NCBI GenBank assembly: GCA_964019425.1
Contig: OZ025825.1
Location: 62,001 to 126,000, forward strand
Direction of reading: 5' to 3'
Length of the DNA stretch: 64,000 nt
Origin: Flectonema sp. DT1601
Lineage: Eukaryota > Euglenozoa > Diplonemea > Diplonemida > Diplonemidae
This document shows, piece after piece, positions 24,101 through 39,100 of the stretch. A model generated the notes under the pieces. That model was not told the origin of the DNA. It made no database searches and worked only from the letters and a program-made list of their open reading frames with translations. Numbering within the stretch: the stretch's first letter is position 1; each line of letters begins with the position of its first letter. The translations under genes were made by a program, and so were the position numbers.

Positions 24101-27100
24101 AGAATACAACCGTCAGGTGTCGTCTTTGGTGGAGATGAGAGAGGAATTGCTTTACAATCTGAAGGAAGTCCTACAAACAACTTCTCTAAACTGTTTGCTG
24201 AGAGTGGAACATCATTAGACAACAATAACTGACCTGAAGGACTAATTACTTCATATCTGTTGTTTGAAATAATAACAGTTCCAGTCGTGATAGTGACGCC
24301 TGATGAGAAAGTTTCCGATTGAATGTTAAAATAATTATCAACAACTCCCTCTTGATTAATATTATTAATACCAACTGAGAACAACTGCACTCCTGACGAT
24401 ATCGACAGCTGTGTTAGGGAATTCGGAGAGCCAGGAGATACAATTAATTGCTTTGGTTCAATTAAAGTATTCACAACTGAACTGGAATAGACGATTGAAA
24501 CATCCTGACTGCTGACACTAACAGAAAGTATACCCCACGTGGATAGTTGTTCTGCATCAACTTTAAAAGTATGAGAGAATAACTGACCCGCTAAGATAGT
24601 AACCGTTATCTCATAATCTGATGATGAAGCAGTTCTGATATTAGCGACGGTGACTTCAGCAGCTGTTGTTGAATCACTTGTTAACTTTAATATAGAGATT
24701 GGTGTAGATCTCAAGGTGTGAAGTTCAAAGATTCGGAGTTGTATTGAGAAAGACCATCCGCCAGTAAAGTCAGAAGTAGCTGCAACACTTCCACTCTTCA
24801 GACTAACAATCAACTGCTCTGATAAAGGAACTGATGAATAACTTATCGAAGGATCGCTGCTTGTGAAAGTTCTCAGCTTTGAACTTCCTTCAGAAATTTT
24901 CAACTCCGCCTGCGAACTCAATTCCGGCCACTCATGTATATGAAGTCCCCACTTGTCGAGAAGTTCAACAGAAAACTGTTCAGTAAATCTTGGTCCAGCT
25001 ACCATCTCATTCTCTGAAGGAGATTTAACAAACCTACACTCACTAACCTTGTCAGGTATTATTAATATCGGTGATAAAACCTTATACAGACAACCGAACT
25101 CCGAATTGAAACTATTTCCAACACAAGACTCACTAGTCTCTCTGTGAGGATTACAATTACTAGTCGAGTCACATCCTCTACCAGAGTCTGGAGCAACATA
25201 CACAACAATGTAAATAAAACCATCGCTACCAACTTTGAGAAAATCAGGTTTTACAAACAAACCTGAAATAATAGAATCCCCAGACTGGGTTACGAAGTCA
25301 TTGTGAAGTGAGATTTTGTCTTCCTTGACGCTGCTGGAAAGGCTGCCTACTTCTTCTGAAGTAAGGTCAGCAGCAGGTAATGTTGGATCACTAGTAAAGG
25401 CACGAACACGTATTTTATAAGAACCAGATGGTTTGTTATATTTATCTGTTAACTTTACTCTTAAAGAGAATCTTTTTTGAACAACAACTTCAGAAGGCGC
25501 ATCAACAGCAGACATTCTGGAAGCACACGCCGCGATAATATTAAAACTCAACGACGTTGCCGGCAGGTATGCTGCCGTACCCGAAGAGGTCTGGTGTCGG
25601 ATTGTGACCTTCACAGAACCTGTTTCAGTTGGAATTACTCTGCAAATTGTGTTGGTATTTTGTGACGTCAGTACTCCATTACAATTTACTGGTGCTGTTG
25701 TTGATTTGCTACTTTGAATAATTGCCGACAGTTGAACACCAGTTGGATAACTAACAAGTGGCTGACCATCACCACGGAATATATTACTCAAGAATGACAT
25801 CACATCACCAGCTCTGTGACAAGACTGAGAGGTCGGTTCTGAGGTGAGAATTTGAATTTTATTTTGACGAACAGTTATCCAATCTGACTCAGATTTTAAT
25901 TGTTCTGAAGCTTGCGAATCAACTGCAGCATTCTCTCCGCGAGAACAAGTTACTAGGAGTTTAAATCTTCCATTTGCACGTCTGGTAAATGTGTTTTCGA
26001 ACCAAACAATTGTTGGACCATAAGTAGTTTCACCCACTGAAATAGTTGGAATATGATAAGGATCTTTCTGTAGTACTGATAATGTCTGATCTGAAGTAGT
26101 CACACTTTTGGTTAACGAGAATCTCGTTGGGTCAGAATTGAAGTACTGCTGCAGATCATTATTTCCTTCCCAACCTCCTTCAATAGCGTTGTATGCAATA
26201 GTTGTACTTCCGACTTCGACTTCAGCTTGAGAGAGTTGTAATTTACACTTGATGGTTCCGTCTGACTGCAGTCGAATACCAACATTAAAAGGTTCATCAT
26301 AAAACACAACTTCATCAGTTAATAATCCAAGCAATCCAATAGGTTCACTACTAACAACATTAACAACAACAGATGCCGTCAGTGTGTTTGGTGTGTTACA
26401 TGTCAGACTAGGGATCGCATCATTAAATGAAATAATAGTTGTTGCTGTGATTACCGATTCAAGTTTTTCAGGAGTTGAAGAGTCAGCTAATAATGAAAAA
26501 GTATACCTTCCGACACTACTTGACACCAATTCACTTGAGACGATGTTTAAATTAGTATACGAGAATGAGATACTCTCTCTTACTAACTTACTATAAGTCT
26601 GAGATGTGATTACATTGTGATGTTGATCTTCAAGTCGTAAATCGATAAAGAACTTTACTCCTACAACCGGTGATGATGTTGACACTCGAGTCAAGATGAG
26701 ATGTCGAGGAAGACAGGACTCAAAACTAACAGAAACAGATCTGATGAATGGTTTTGAATCCAATTTATTGACATCCCAATAAGGAAAGTCTGGTTGAAGA
26801 ATCAACTCACCAGGTCTATTAAAGTGAAGTGAGTTGAATGTGACTATTCCGTTAACAACTGACTTCACAACACCAGCAGTATCAAAAGTTAGAAGGTCTC
26901 CACCAGTGAAATCGATAATGTTGAGTGTCGTTTTTGTTGACTTGGAAATATCATCTCCAGGACAAGTTGATGAATAAAGATTACCAAATCTATCAAATAA
27001 TTTCACAGTAATGGAAAACGCATCATGCGGGTGACAGCTAATGCAAACAACCCCTTCAGCTACTGGTTCATTCACTGACAACAACGCTACTGCTTCAGAT

Positions 27101-30100
27101 GGAATCGCAGCTGTAAAAGTAATTGCTAGCGAGTTATCAACACAAGTGATTTCTGTTCCGGTTGGATCCCAAATCTTAACAACAAAAGTACGAGACGATG
27201 ACTTCGTATAGTACATTTCTCTGAAATTAAAAACACCATTCACAGTGCTGACGGTAGTTCTACTTTCTGGTAATAAATTATCATCGCCAACTACGAGTGG
27301 ATTAACAGATGCTACAGATTGATCGATTGTAGTCGAGCAACTATTCTTTTTATTCCAACAAACGCTTTGGGTGATCGACGTGCAGTCGACTACTTTGAAT
27401 TTGTAATTATCAGCTCTGACTCGAACATGTGATTTAGTTCTTTCTAAAACAACACATTTCTGATTTGATTCAATTTGTGTGATTGTTTCAACAGATGGAA
27501 TAGATTCCCAAATCACATTGTTGTGAGGTCCAAGTGGAAGATCACTTAAATATTGAAGCGAGTCAGATGCGAATAATTCTCTCTTTCCGTTCAGCGATCG
27601 AACGGTAATTCCGACTGCGATCTGTTGAACATCGAGAGAGTTATCAAAGTAGTTCTTTAGTGAATTTAATTGTTTACTCCCCTGAGGAAAGATACCAACT
27701 GTTGTCGTATCACAAATACCTGTCTGTAGCTCAACACAATGTGTTGTGTCTTGAGTTACAATATTTCCGAACTTGTCAACGGAATTAAAACGAAATGAGA
27801 ATTTTGAACCAGCCGGTTGGCAATTTGTGTTGCTTTCTACTTGTTGGCATTGCGTTGGTCTACCAGGGTAGACAGATACTCTTGTTTGACACTCGTTAGC
27901 GCTGTTTAGCTGGATTTTTATTATTCTGATTACCTTTCCGCTGTTTTTATCATCACCGAGTCTGTTCCCTGGGATGGTAGATTTGAAAAATAATTTTGGA
28001 AACCAAATTCTACCTTCTTCCGTAAGAATATCACGAGGATCGACGTCGATGCTGAACTTCTGACCAACTCTTGTCCAGCCTTTGATGACATGAGGACGGG
28101 TCTCAGCTGATGGATAATTTGGAGGATTTGAATTAGTAGACTCACCGACAAACATCATCTCATCTGCGTCTAACTCACCCAACTCATCAAATATAGTTAA
28201 CTTTACTGTTGGTGGCATATTAACTGGTAGTACTGATGATTGCAACCAACTAAAGATATCAAACAACTCCCCAGCACGAGTTTCTAAAGTTGCCGGACAG
28301 TGTAAAGAATCAGCCTGAGATCTAACAGTGCAAGTGTCAGCTAAAAGTCTTCCAAACGAATCGACCACTTCAAGTGTAATCTGACCTGAACAGTCTCTAC
28401 TACTCGTCGGATCTTTTAGACACTCATCACGAATATTAAGTTGACGAGTAACAAGTACTTGAGTACAGGGATTGGTGTTTACTTCACATTCAAAGTCTTC
28501 GAGGGGACAACTATCAACTACCTCAGGGCACTTGGTGCTTTCTACTGATTCTGTTAGGATTATTTTATTGTCAGGAACCCAACTCGCTGAATCAAAAGTA
28601 ACAAATCCATCGACTACTTCTTCAGAAAGAGTTCCAACCAACTCACCACCTTCACCAGCGAATGAATACTCCGAGAGAGACACATCTAAGAAACGACTAT
28701 CCAACACTCTGAAAGGATCTTCTTGTTGAGTTCGGACACTAAACTCAACTTTTGAATATGTTCTGCGAATCTCATAAACTGATACCGAGTTCGATCCACC
28801 GCAGTCAATATCTTTACCAGTAAGACCTTCACAAGTCTTCTTACATCCTTCATAAGCAACTACTGAGTCTTTTATATTAATAGAAGACCAACAAGTACAT
28901 TGATGTTTATTATAAATTCCATAATAGGAACCACCTCGTTCATTACACTTTGAAGAGCAACTTTGATGAGAAACAACATAGTCAGTTATGGTGAATAAAG
29001 TATGCTCTCCAAGAGTGTTGTGAATGAAACAACCAACTCTCACAGTGAGCATTAGATTTGGAGTATTACAAATGTTGCCGTCTTTATCAACGACAGCGAT
29101 TTTCATTTGAGGAATTGGTTTTCTGATTCCAATAACTGGCAAAGCAACAGAATCATCAAAACAACCGACCGGTTCAATGATTTTAAGATATTCAGGATTA
29201 CAGTGAGTTACTACAACTGAGAACGTCGCCGACTTAATCATTGAACGACCCGCTATTTCAATTTTAAAATTCAACAAACTGTCAGCCACAGAATGAGTAC
29301 TCGTCAGGGTAGCTGTTCCATCAGAAAGATGCAACCCCGTGACAGAGTGTTTACTCATTACGGGTTTTGATTTATAAAGAAGAGGGTTCCCAGATGATAA
29401 CTTAACATCAACAATCGATCCTTCCCATGAAATAGCAGCATCCCTACCTGCTGTTGATTTCGATATTAAATTACCACAAGAATCTTGTAACTGAATTGAG
29501 TATGAGAATGATCCGCAGTCACCCTGACCCCAACTTTGAACAACTGATGGAGGTGGTGAAGTCAAAATAATTGCTGCAGCAGGTCCACTCAATACTTTTA
29601 TAGGAGGGAGTAGAAGGTATCTGTTTGATTCTTCGCCAGTCATATCCAAGTCAGTCGCTTGTAATATAATTACTTCAGCTTTTTTGTATGAAAGAAAAAA
29701 CACAACTCTGCTTCCAATCCTCTCAGTGATCCCAATTAAAGCATCACTTCCTACTTCAATATGAAGTTTTATTGTGTGAGAATCTGTGACGAGGTTATTC
29801 CAATTGTCGACAACTTCAATTGTTACTTCAAATTGAGAAATGTGACCACAGGAAGCAACTACTTCTGTAGGGATGCTGACTTCTCTAATATGGTGAGGTT
29901 TATTAGAAATAATTTCAATAGATGTTCTTGGGGGACTCAAACAGGTATTCTTTCCAAGAGAGAGACGGAAATTGAGTTCGATAGTTTCAGCTCTGTTATG
30001 AAGAAGGTTGTTGAATGATAGTCGGTGAGATGTTATTTCTTGTTGGAACCCATTTGATATTTCATATTCTCTAACGTTTGCGTTCCCATCATTCGAATAA

Positions 30101-33100
30101 CCATCACAAGATGATGATATTTGATTCTGAAGTAATCCATCACTACATCCACACATCGTAGGCTGGTCTTTATTTGTGAACTCCACAACATAACTGTCAC
30201 ACTCATCAATACACGAGGAAGCTATTCCAGTCTTTGTGATCATCGATAACAACTTATCACGACCTACTTTATAACATTTCATATTACCAAGTCCAACACT
30301 ACCAGACATTAAACTACCTGATGATGGTTTATTGTTTATTGAAGTAGCAGTCATTGAGAGGTATTCACCTGTACATGAAATACCACCTGGTGATCCACTC
30401 ACTGCTCCAGCTACTTCAGTCCATCCTCTTTGATGGATGGTAGAAAGACCTTTAAGGAGGATACAATTACCTTTTTGAACGCTGTGTAGGATTCCTAGAT
30501 CTTCGTATTTCAAGTCTTCTTCAGCAAAGTTCCATGATGAGCATCGGCGATGGTCACGGCAGGCAGCTATGCATCCATCAAGTGTCATCCCTGATATCGT
30601 TTGAAGAACACTTCCGGTTGGAGCAACTGGTAACCTCCAGTGATAACGTTGAATATCACAGTAAGCAATGTTACCAAACTCATCGAGAAGAGACACTTGA
30701 ACAGAAAATGACTCTCCTGCTTTTACTTGTGTTGGAGCTCCCCACACTTGCCATGAACAAGCCTTTGCTGGAACAATATTAACTGGCCAAGAGTGACTAT
30801 CTTGACAAACACCAGTTGGTAGACTTCCTGAATCAGATGATCCCAAGAAAGCTGCAGTCATCCAAACAACAGAAGGAGCTGTAGTCACAACCCAAGGGAC
30901 TTCATTAAATAAAGCAACCCCTTCAGTAATTGTTGTTGTTACAGAAGTCACAGAACTAGACACACCTCTAGCTAGAGCCTGATGAGTAACAGAAAGTGTT
31001 ACAATTTGATTATTGAAGTCAGTCAATGAACCGACCGGTCTTCCACTACTTCCTGTCAGCTTCACAGTAAGAGGACGGCTTAACTTATGAGTGTGATGAG
31101 GTAAAGGTGACGAAGTAGAAATAAAGTTCCTACCCGCCAGCATAGTCAGATGTTCAGAAGGAGAGTCAAAGGTCAACTTACACTTCGTACATCTAATACT
31201 TGGTAAGGTGACGATCATTATTTCACCTGGACAGGAACTGTGATGACCTCTATTGTTACACTTTATTGATACAAAAAGAGTTAGATCCATTCTGTTTGTA
31301 GCAGTAGTAGCGACCCAACGACAGGCAGGAAGTGAACACCCATCTCTCGTCTTCCCAACACAGTCAGAGCCGTCAGTTGCGACTTTGCAATATCCAGTCA
31401 GTAGGTTTCTAACTGAAGAAATAATTAAATCGTTAAACTCAGTAGTGCTGTATTTCATCTTTAATGAAGTAGACCCTCTGAGTTGGATACAGTTCAGATC
31501 TTTAGTAACGTCACACTGCACTTTATCAGAATCTACCCAACCAGAAAGGGGAGTCCACTGACATCCATTTGATTGACAAGCTGAGAGATCATTCCAATAG
31601 TCAGAACAGATAACAGTTCCTAAAGTAGTACCAGTTGATCTACAATTCAACTCGTGAGGAGTCAGATCCCATGCTGAGTAGCGAGCTGGTACTGCGACGT
31701 TTAAATACCAGACATTTGTGTCAACTCCACAATGTGTGTTCGTACCTGAGAATTTATTACAAACAAACTCGTCTTCCGGAGTGGCAGAGGTTCTTCCACC
31801 GAACGCATAAAATCTTCTCTCTCCTCCTGTTGTTGTAAAGAACATAGCACCCCCACCTGCCCATGCTGGTGAAGGGATGTTTTGTTCTGCAGGTCTCCAT
31901 CTGCAGGGGACTTCACACTGGAGGTCAATGGGGTTCCAGGCACATTCAAATCCACCTACGGTCGAGCAGTCGATTTCTGACAACCCAGCGCAAGGTGTGG
32001 TGTCTGAGGTGCATGACGGCTCATCAGAACGGACAGAGCAAGCGGACTTTGTTGAGCTGCCCCCCACATTAAATATTAAACCACTTCTAGCAACACATCC
32101 AGCAGTAGAACCAGCAGGTGTGAATTGATCTTTCCACTTGTGGTCTCTCACTGAGAAGCGACGAACTGATTGATCGGTTCCGGTTTTAGTTATCGAAGAG
32201 AAGTCCGGGTCTGAATCAACACCTCCGATGATAATTATTTCCTTGTTGGAATCATCAAATGCAGTGAGACCAGCAAATGGTGTATTCATTTCTGTTTCTA
32301 TTGTCCAACCAGCTGATGGAGCATCCAAGTTAATCGACCAAATAGCTCCAGAAATACTTTTCATTCCAATCAGTCCAGAAATTACAAACAACTTCGATCC
32401 TGAAATGAGAACGTTGTGTAATTCACTCGCAGGGGGTTTCAAACCAGAAACCTCAACTTTCTTCCATACGGCAGTGGTTGAAGTTGGGGTTAGCGCGTTT
32501 ATTAAATCCAAATAGAATAGTTCTAATGAGCCATCGATTGGATAACTTTCTTCATTCAACAATAATGAACTTCTTACGGGGAAGTACATTCTTCTTTTGT
32601 ATGAAACTGCTGAACCAAAAGCACCGATTTGATAATCAGAAATAGAAGTGTCCAACTGTTTCCACGCCTTCAGAGTTAAGTCGAATCTCCAAACGTCGGT
32701 GTTTGCCAGCTGATCGTTGGAAGTGGCACCTCCGAAAACGAAGAGATAGTTGTCGACTACAACAGATGCTGCAAAGAATCTTGGAGATGGACCTGCCGCA
32801 TCACATGATGACATCAAGGCTGGTTTACCAGAAACGATTTCAACACATTCTCCGCTTGGAATTCCTTTGAGTGAGTTACCGCTGGTTGCTTTGGATGTGT
32901 ATCCTCCTGAAGCAGGTTCCCAGAGTGTTGTCCATTCTTCAGTCTCTGTATCGAATTGAAGAACAGAACTCGCTTCAGTGTTCGCAGAGAGCAATAGTCT
33001 GTTGCTGTCACTGACTCCAATAGCACCTCCAAAAACAATAATCGACTGACCATATCGAGAGACTGACTGACCGTAACGAGCTCTCTGACTTCTTAATTTC

Positions 33101-36100
33101 AGATACTCATCGACAGTAACACCGGTTGGTTGTTTTTCAGGTACTCGAGTCCAAGTACCTTGAGTAGTAGTTTCAGATTCAACTTTGATACTTACTTCAC
33201 AATCAGATTCTTGAACCTGATAGTCTTGTAGTTTATTATCAAAGTGATCAGTTACTTCAACTTGAATCGGTTCTCCGTTAGCAGAGTCAAACATACAAGT
33301 CTTTGGGGAATTTAATACTTTTAATTTACAAACACTACCTGGACAGATGTTTATAAATGAACCAGACTTTACTTCTGATTGGATCTTCTTACCAGAGACA
33401 GTAGAGTCTTCTTCAACTGCTTCAATTCTGAGAGTAATTATTTCAGCGACGTTGTAAGAAAGGTCATCAAACGTCACACTGCCACTTGGAATTGAAGTCA
33501 TTTTAGTGAGAGTTCCTGAGAGTATACCAGTCGCACTGGTTGATTTACCATTAGTCAGTGTCGCTAACATAACTGTTACCTTTAGTGGTGACAGTGATTT
33601 CACATTTCCATATCCATCTCGCAGCTGAACTGTTAATTTCGGAATCTTTCCACCAGCGGAAATGTGACCACTCTGAGAACACGAAATACTTGAAGGCTGC
33701 TCAAGAAACGCCACACTATTTAGATCAGCAGGACACACAACTAGTTTTGAGGCTTCGCAAGAACGCATTCCATCACAACAACGGACGTCGTTGTTCGGAA
33801 GGGGAGCAGCACAAATAGCAGTTCGTACTCGCAGCTGATGTAAGTCTTCAGAAGTTATCAACACATCATATGAATCGGATTTCATTATTTTAATTGAAAT
33901 ATCTGCCACTCCATTAATGAAAGGTTTTGGTGATGAAGTTTCTGTTCCGATTGTTGCCTTCACATTTCCTAATTGAGTAGAAACCCTATTTGAGAATCTA
34001 TCCCGTACAGTAGCTGTGATAATGGTCTCCTCACCAGCGAAAGCATCTGGCGAGCTGTCGCATGTCAAATGATCGGCTGTGCTCGGAACAACACGAACAC
34101 TACACTCCTTTCTCAAGAGTGGGTCACTCATAGGAGGTGATGTGCAAGGACATATGTGACCATCACACAAACATCTTTTTAAATTGTTATCAAACATATT
34201 TACTTTTGGGAAGTCACATGTGATGAAATCAACTTCTGACTTATCAATAACAATCTGATTCCAATCAGACATTACAGAATAACACATTCCTGTTTTCGAA
34301 TCCCATGAGGCTCCATTTGCTTCCTCAGTCAAACTCAAACCACTTCGGAACTCCTTTACGATAGCGACACACTCTTCATGTGATTTAACGATTCTTTCAG
34401 GAAGGATGTTAGTTCCAGTTTGTGGTTTCCCAACTCGTGAAGAACATCCAGGGGCTGTCTCAACATAAAAAGTCCATTCGCTTATTGGTGTCGTCAACAC
34501 GCTGTCGTGGCGATGTAAATTCCAAATCATATTCGTACTTTGAGAACCCGACTCGTCACAGACACCAGGGAATCCTCGCTTTCTCTCTTGACATGTTGTA
34601 TCCCAGAGACAGTTGTTGTTGTTGGCACTACAATCTCCTTCAGTTGTGAAATCAGAACAACTGACTGCTGGAGTAGTAACGCAAGGCTTCCATTTATTTA
34701 GACCAGCAATAGCATCAGAGTAAGTAAAATATATTTCAGAATTCGGTACTCCTTCAGACCAGTTGTCTTTCAGTAAGTTATGAAGTTGGTTGTTAACAGT
34801 CGGCATCTTTAAGAAGATGTTTTGATACTCTGATGGGCACTCTGGACAGTATCGTCTGACGATGTGATTGTGGGAGGCGATTATTATTTTATTAAATTGA
34901 CTTGTTCCAATATCGAAGTCTACTTTATTTTTACGACCGATGACAGGAGTCCATACGACTCCACCAACAACATCAGATGTCATGTCGGGAAGACCTGATC
35001 TCATCAGACCGTCAAGACTCCAAGTATCAGCCCAGCAGGTAATCTTATAATCACCTGCAACACGTAGAGATGACCCGCTACTGAATAGTAGAGATCCAGT
35101 TAGGGAATCTTCTCCAACAGTAACAGTCTCTCTCATTACAGAAGTTGGATATAATGTCGGAGGGTATTTCTGATTACTTGTTGAAGTTGAGAGGGTAGCC
35201 TTACAGGAAATGATAACCTTTCTAGTGAGGGCAGTTGATACTTCATTTCCCCACTCATCCTGAACGTTCATTGACATCACGAGTGGCTTTCCTGCTTCAA
35301 TTTCTTTTTGTGGACAGCTTCCACAATTAGAACTACACTTCTGACATCCAATCTGAACAGAACTTTTGAACTTACAAATCGAATCGCCACTCTCACGACA
35401 GCCAGAAATCGCTCCTGTCTCTGCGGTAGTAGCAGTAGCGACTACACCATCTCTGTATAAGAAACAGGTTGCTGTTGATGAGTAGCTCCAACGATCACAA
35501 CGAACATCTCCCAAACATCTTCTGCGACATGTTTGCGAGTCAAAAGTTGATTCGAGTTGTTCAATTGAAGAACCAGTTGAGAATACGACGTCCTTTAAAA
35601 TATTTATTTCTACTTCACTTCCCATACACATCGCATAAGGGACATTAGCAACAACTCTGATTTCTGGACAGACACCTGGTGATGGAATGTCGTCAGTGAC
35701 GCTTGTGGTCCAGTCGTTGTTAGAGAGAAGGAATGACTTTGGTGTTATTTCTGGAGATATTAGTTTAGCTGAGAAGTACTTGAGTGATGTAAACTGAACT
35801 AAACCATCAACTGCAGTGATGCCATTGTAGTCGGGAGAAGTTCCAGCTGCTGCACTCTGTCTTGAAAACAGACGATTGGCTTCTAAAGAACCTTTATTTA
35901 ATCCCGCTCTCAGGTAAGCTGGTGATCCACAATGTTGATTCCTTGGGTTACTCTGACAGGCGTTGATGTATTCACCTGCGACATTTCTTTCAAACAGCCT
36001 GCCGGTGACGTCAAAGGGAATCCCAGCCACTACTTGCTGAGGATGGTTTTCACAAGAAAACTTAACATCCGTAACAGCAACTGAGTCGCAAAGTTTTCTA

Positions 36101-39100
36101 ATTGAGCCACCAGCTCCAACAATCTCCAACCGAAGTGGGTCGCTGGAGGCTGAGCGCACTCGGGAATACGACATGTCATCAAATGAGATGAACCCATTAG
36201 ATGCATCCCTTGTGAGGTCCTCACTAGTTAACTGTCCTAAGGGTAAGTAATCATCTGTTACTTTACCACAACAAGTGTATCCGTTAGTTTCAGTTTCTTC
36301 AAGTTCTTGAATTGTTAGTTTACAAGATCTCTCTCCTTCATCACGACTACAAGTGGTTGCGATGTTTCCGTAAGAGTCACTCAAAGTTGCTGTGAAACCA
36401 CCAAACCGACTATTCTGAGAAATCCTCGCTGTGGTAGACAAACAGTTAATTTGACTCCACATCTGATGAGCGACACAAACATCAGGTGACACATCACTCA
36501 ACAGACCATCTGAAGAAGCTTCAATTTGAATACACTCAGAACGTAAATACTTCACACCACAGATCTGATGTCTTCCATTAGAACTATCTGAGAAGATGAC
36601 ACCTTTTAATTCATCAGAAGATTGTTTACATTTATTCCTACAGGAGTACCTACTTAAAGTAATTCTCCTATTCGATGACATCACATTATCTGATGGAGAT
36701 ACTTGTGAGTCATCGTTAGTTGTGATTACTTCTGATTGACTTGATTCGTCAACCCACATAAATGAATTATCATTATCATTGTCATTGATATTAATATTTG
36801 AGTCAGTAGTGATACGAGAGTTGAAGTTGTTCCTGTTTGAGTACATGTTTCGAATACCTTTGTTGGACTCATCGACTATGTTTCCAAACCTGTCAACGAT
36901 GTTTGCTACAATACAGAATTCACTTCCTGCTCTTAATGGTGACATCCATTCACTGAATTCTGGACCTGGTCCTGTGATCGCAGTGAGACTCGTTGATGTG
37001 TTACCTGAATGTGATATTTCAATAATTTCAACTTGACGAGGATCACCAGAGATGATTAACATTTCTGGAGTCTGACATCCAATAATGTCGTCTAACTCAA
37101 CAACACTGGCGGATATTTTTATCATTTCCGGTGCTTTCGTAAAAAAGACGTCAAACGATGTCTGAGATGAAGAAATCACCTTCGAAAGTACTCCACCAAG
37201 ACTACCTTTTGACTTCGATAACTGAATCTCAACTGTCTTTCCTAACAAACTTTGAGTTACCTTATTTTTAAAGACATCAAAGAACTCAACTCTGACATTA
37301 ATATTGTCACCGGCTTTACGGAATGCTTGAAAACCATCTCCAACTGAAGCCACGCAAAAAGATGGAAGTGTTGGGATGATATTTACTGTACAAGGTTGAC
37401 TTTGAATACCTTTTGAAGGTAAGTACGCTGATAATTGATATCCCCCAACTGATTTTATTACTAAATTAGAAAAGTCAACAACAGTATCACCCGAAGGGTT
37501 AGCTTTCGGTGAGGTCATCCAACCTGAAGGTTTATTTCCAGACTTGTCAACAGCGCTCATGACAATATTTTCATTTAACTGAACAGAGTTTTGGTAGCCA
37601 TCTTCGATCAGAACTCGTCTGCTGAATACACCTCCAGCTGTTACATCAGTCGACTGACAAGACACGATAAGTTTCTTCACATCACCAGGTAGAACTGTTA
37701 TTAAAAAGTCAACTGGTGCTACAAACTCAACACCATTTGATGTACCTCTGAATCTAAGAGTGTACGTACCTGCGGTGTTTCTAATTATTTTATCGAATGA
37801 CACGACACGAGAATCTGTCAACACATCATATCCACACTGAGTGCAATCACTTTCATCAGTAGGCCCGCTGACGTAATCCATCGTAATTCTGAAGTTAGGA
37901 GAGTCAGGACAAGTGTTATCTTCCCAACAATTAGTGTTTCTAATAACGTATGAGACTCTAACCGAGTTTGGTAATCCAGCCTTCGTAAAAAGATGATCTT
38001 CTTGAGGTGATAACACTACAAGATGAGGTTCCATAACACGAATCCTCTGAGAGAGTGTTTCTACACTCTCAATGTTATTAATATTCAGAATAGATGAATC
38101 AATCGTTCTGGTTGGACATCCTAAAAGTGAAGACGGGTCAGAATTCATTTCAATTCGAAGTCTCAATCGAAAACAATTTGTTTCCATTCCTTCGAGAGGA
38201 ACGTAACCAAATCCTCCAAAAGTAACGATACCGTTATTTAATTGAGTAGTTGGGTTGAATGAGTCAGACTTACCTGAACCGTTAACGTCAAAGAGAGTGT
38301 TGGCAATTCGAGGAATACTTCCGTCATACAAACAGTCACTTTGTAAGCCTCCCTCAACAGAACCATCATCCCAGGGAAGGATTCGAACTGCTGACTTTGA
38401 CCAGGTGACAATGTTACCAAACTTATCATAAACAATTGCTCGTGATATCGGAAACTTTGAATTAGCAGCAACTGTTGTCGGAGTATCAGTAATCTCAATG
38501 TTTGTTATTGGTCCTGCGTGGAAGCAGATCTCTCGCGAAGTTTTTGACGGTTGCAAAAGTTCCTCAGCAACAGCTTGCAACACAACACATTCAGAACTCT
38601 GTTGTGTTACTGTAAAGCCGTGTACTCCATTACCTTGTTTAACAGATTGATATGATGGAGATATTAATAATCTCTGTTCAACATCTTGATAACTTCTTAA
38701 TACCAAACTAACTCTAGCATTCGGGTATTCATCTACACAAATTGAGGTGGTATCAATAACATCGTTAGCTTCATTTTCTCCAACTACTATTCGTTCACGA
38801 CATTGTTGAAGTGATCGAGTGTTAGCAAAGTGTTTATATTCACCTGTTGTGTCAGCAGTGTTACCGCCAGCATCCAATACAGCTATTTTGAATAGTAGTT
38901 TTTGACCAACCATTGCTTTGGGACAGGAACCAGGAATGACATCTTGTTGACATCTCTTTATGTAATTACCATTGAGAGTATCATCACAAGGTTGGTCAAT
39001 GATGTCTAACTTAATTGGTTTGTTTGGATGAACTCTCACTGTTGGACATGTTATTGGAGTTAAAATATTCCCAGCTGTGACTTCAAGTTGTAAATCAGAT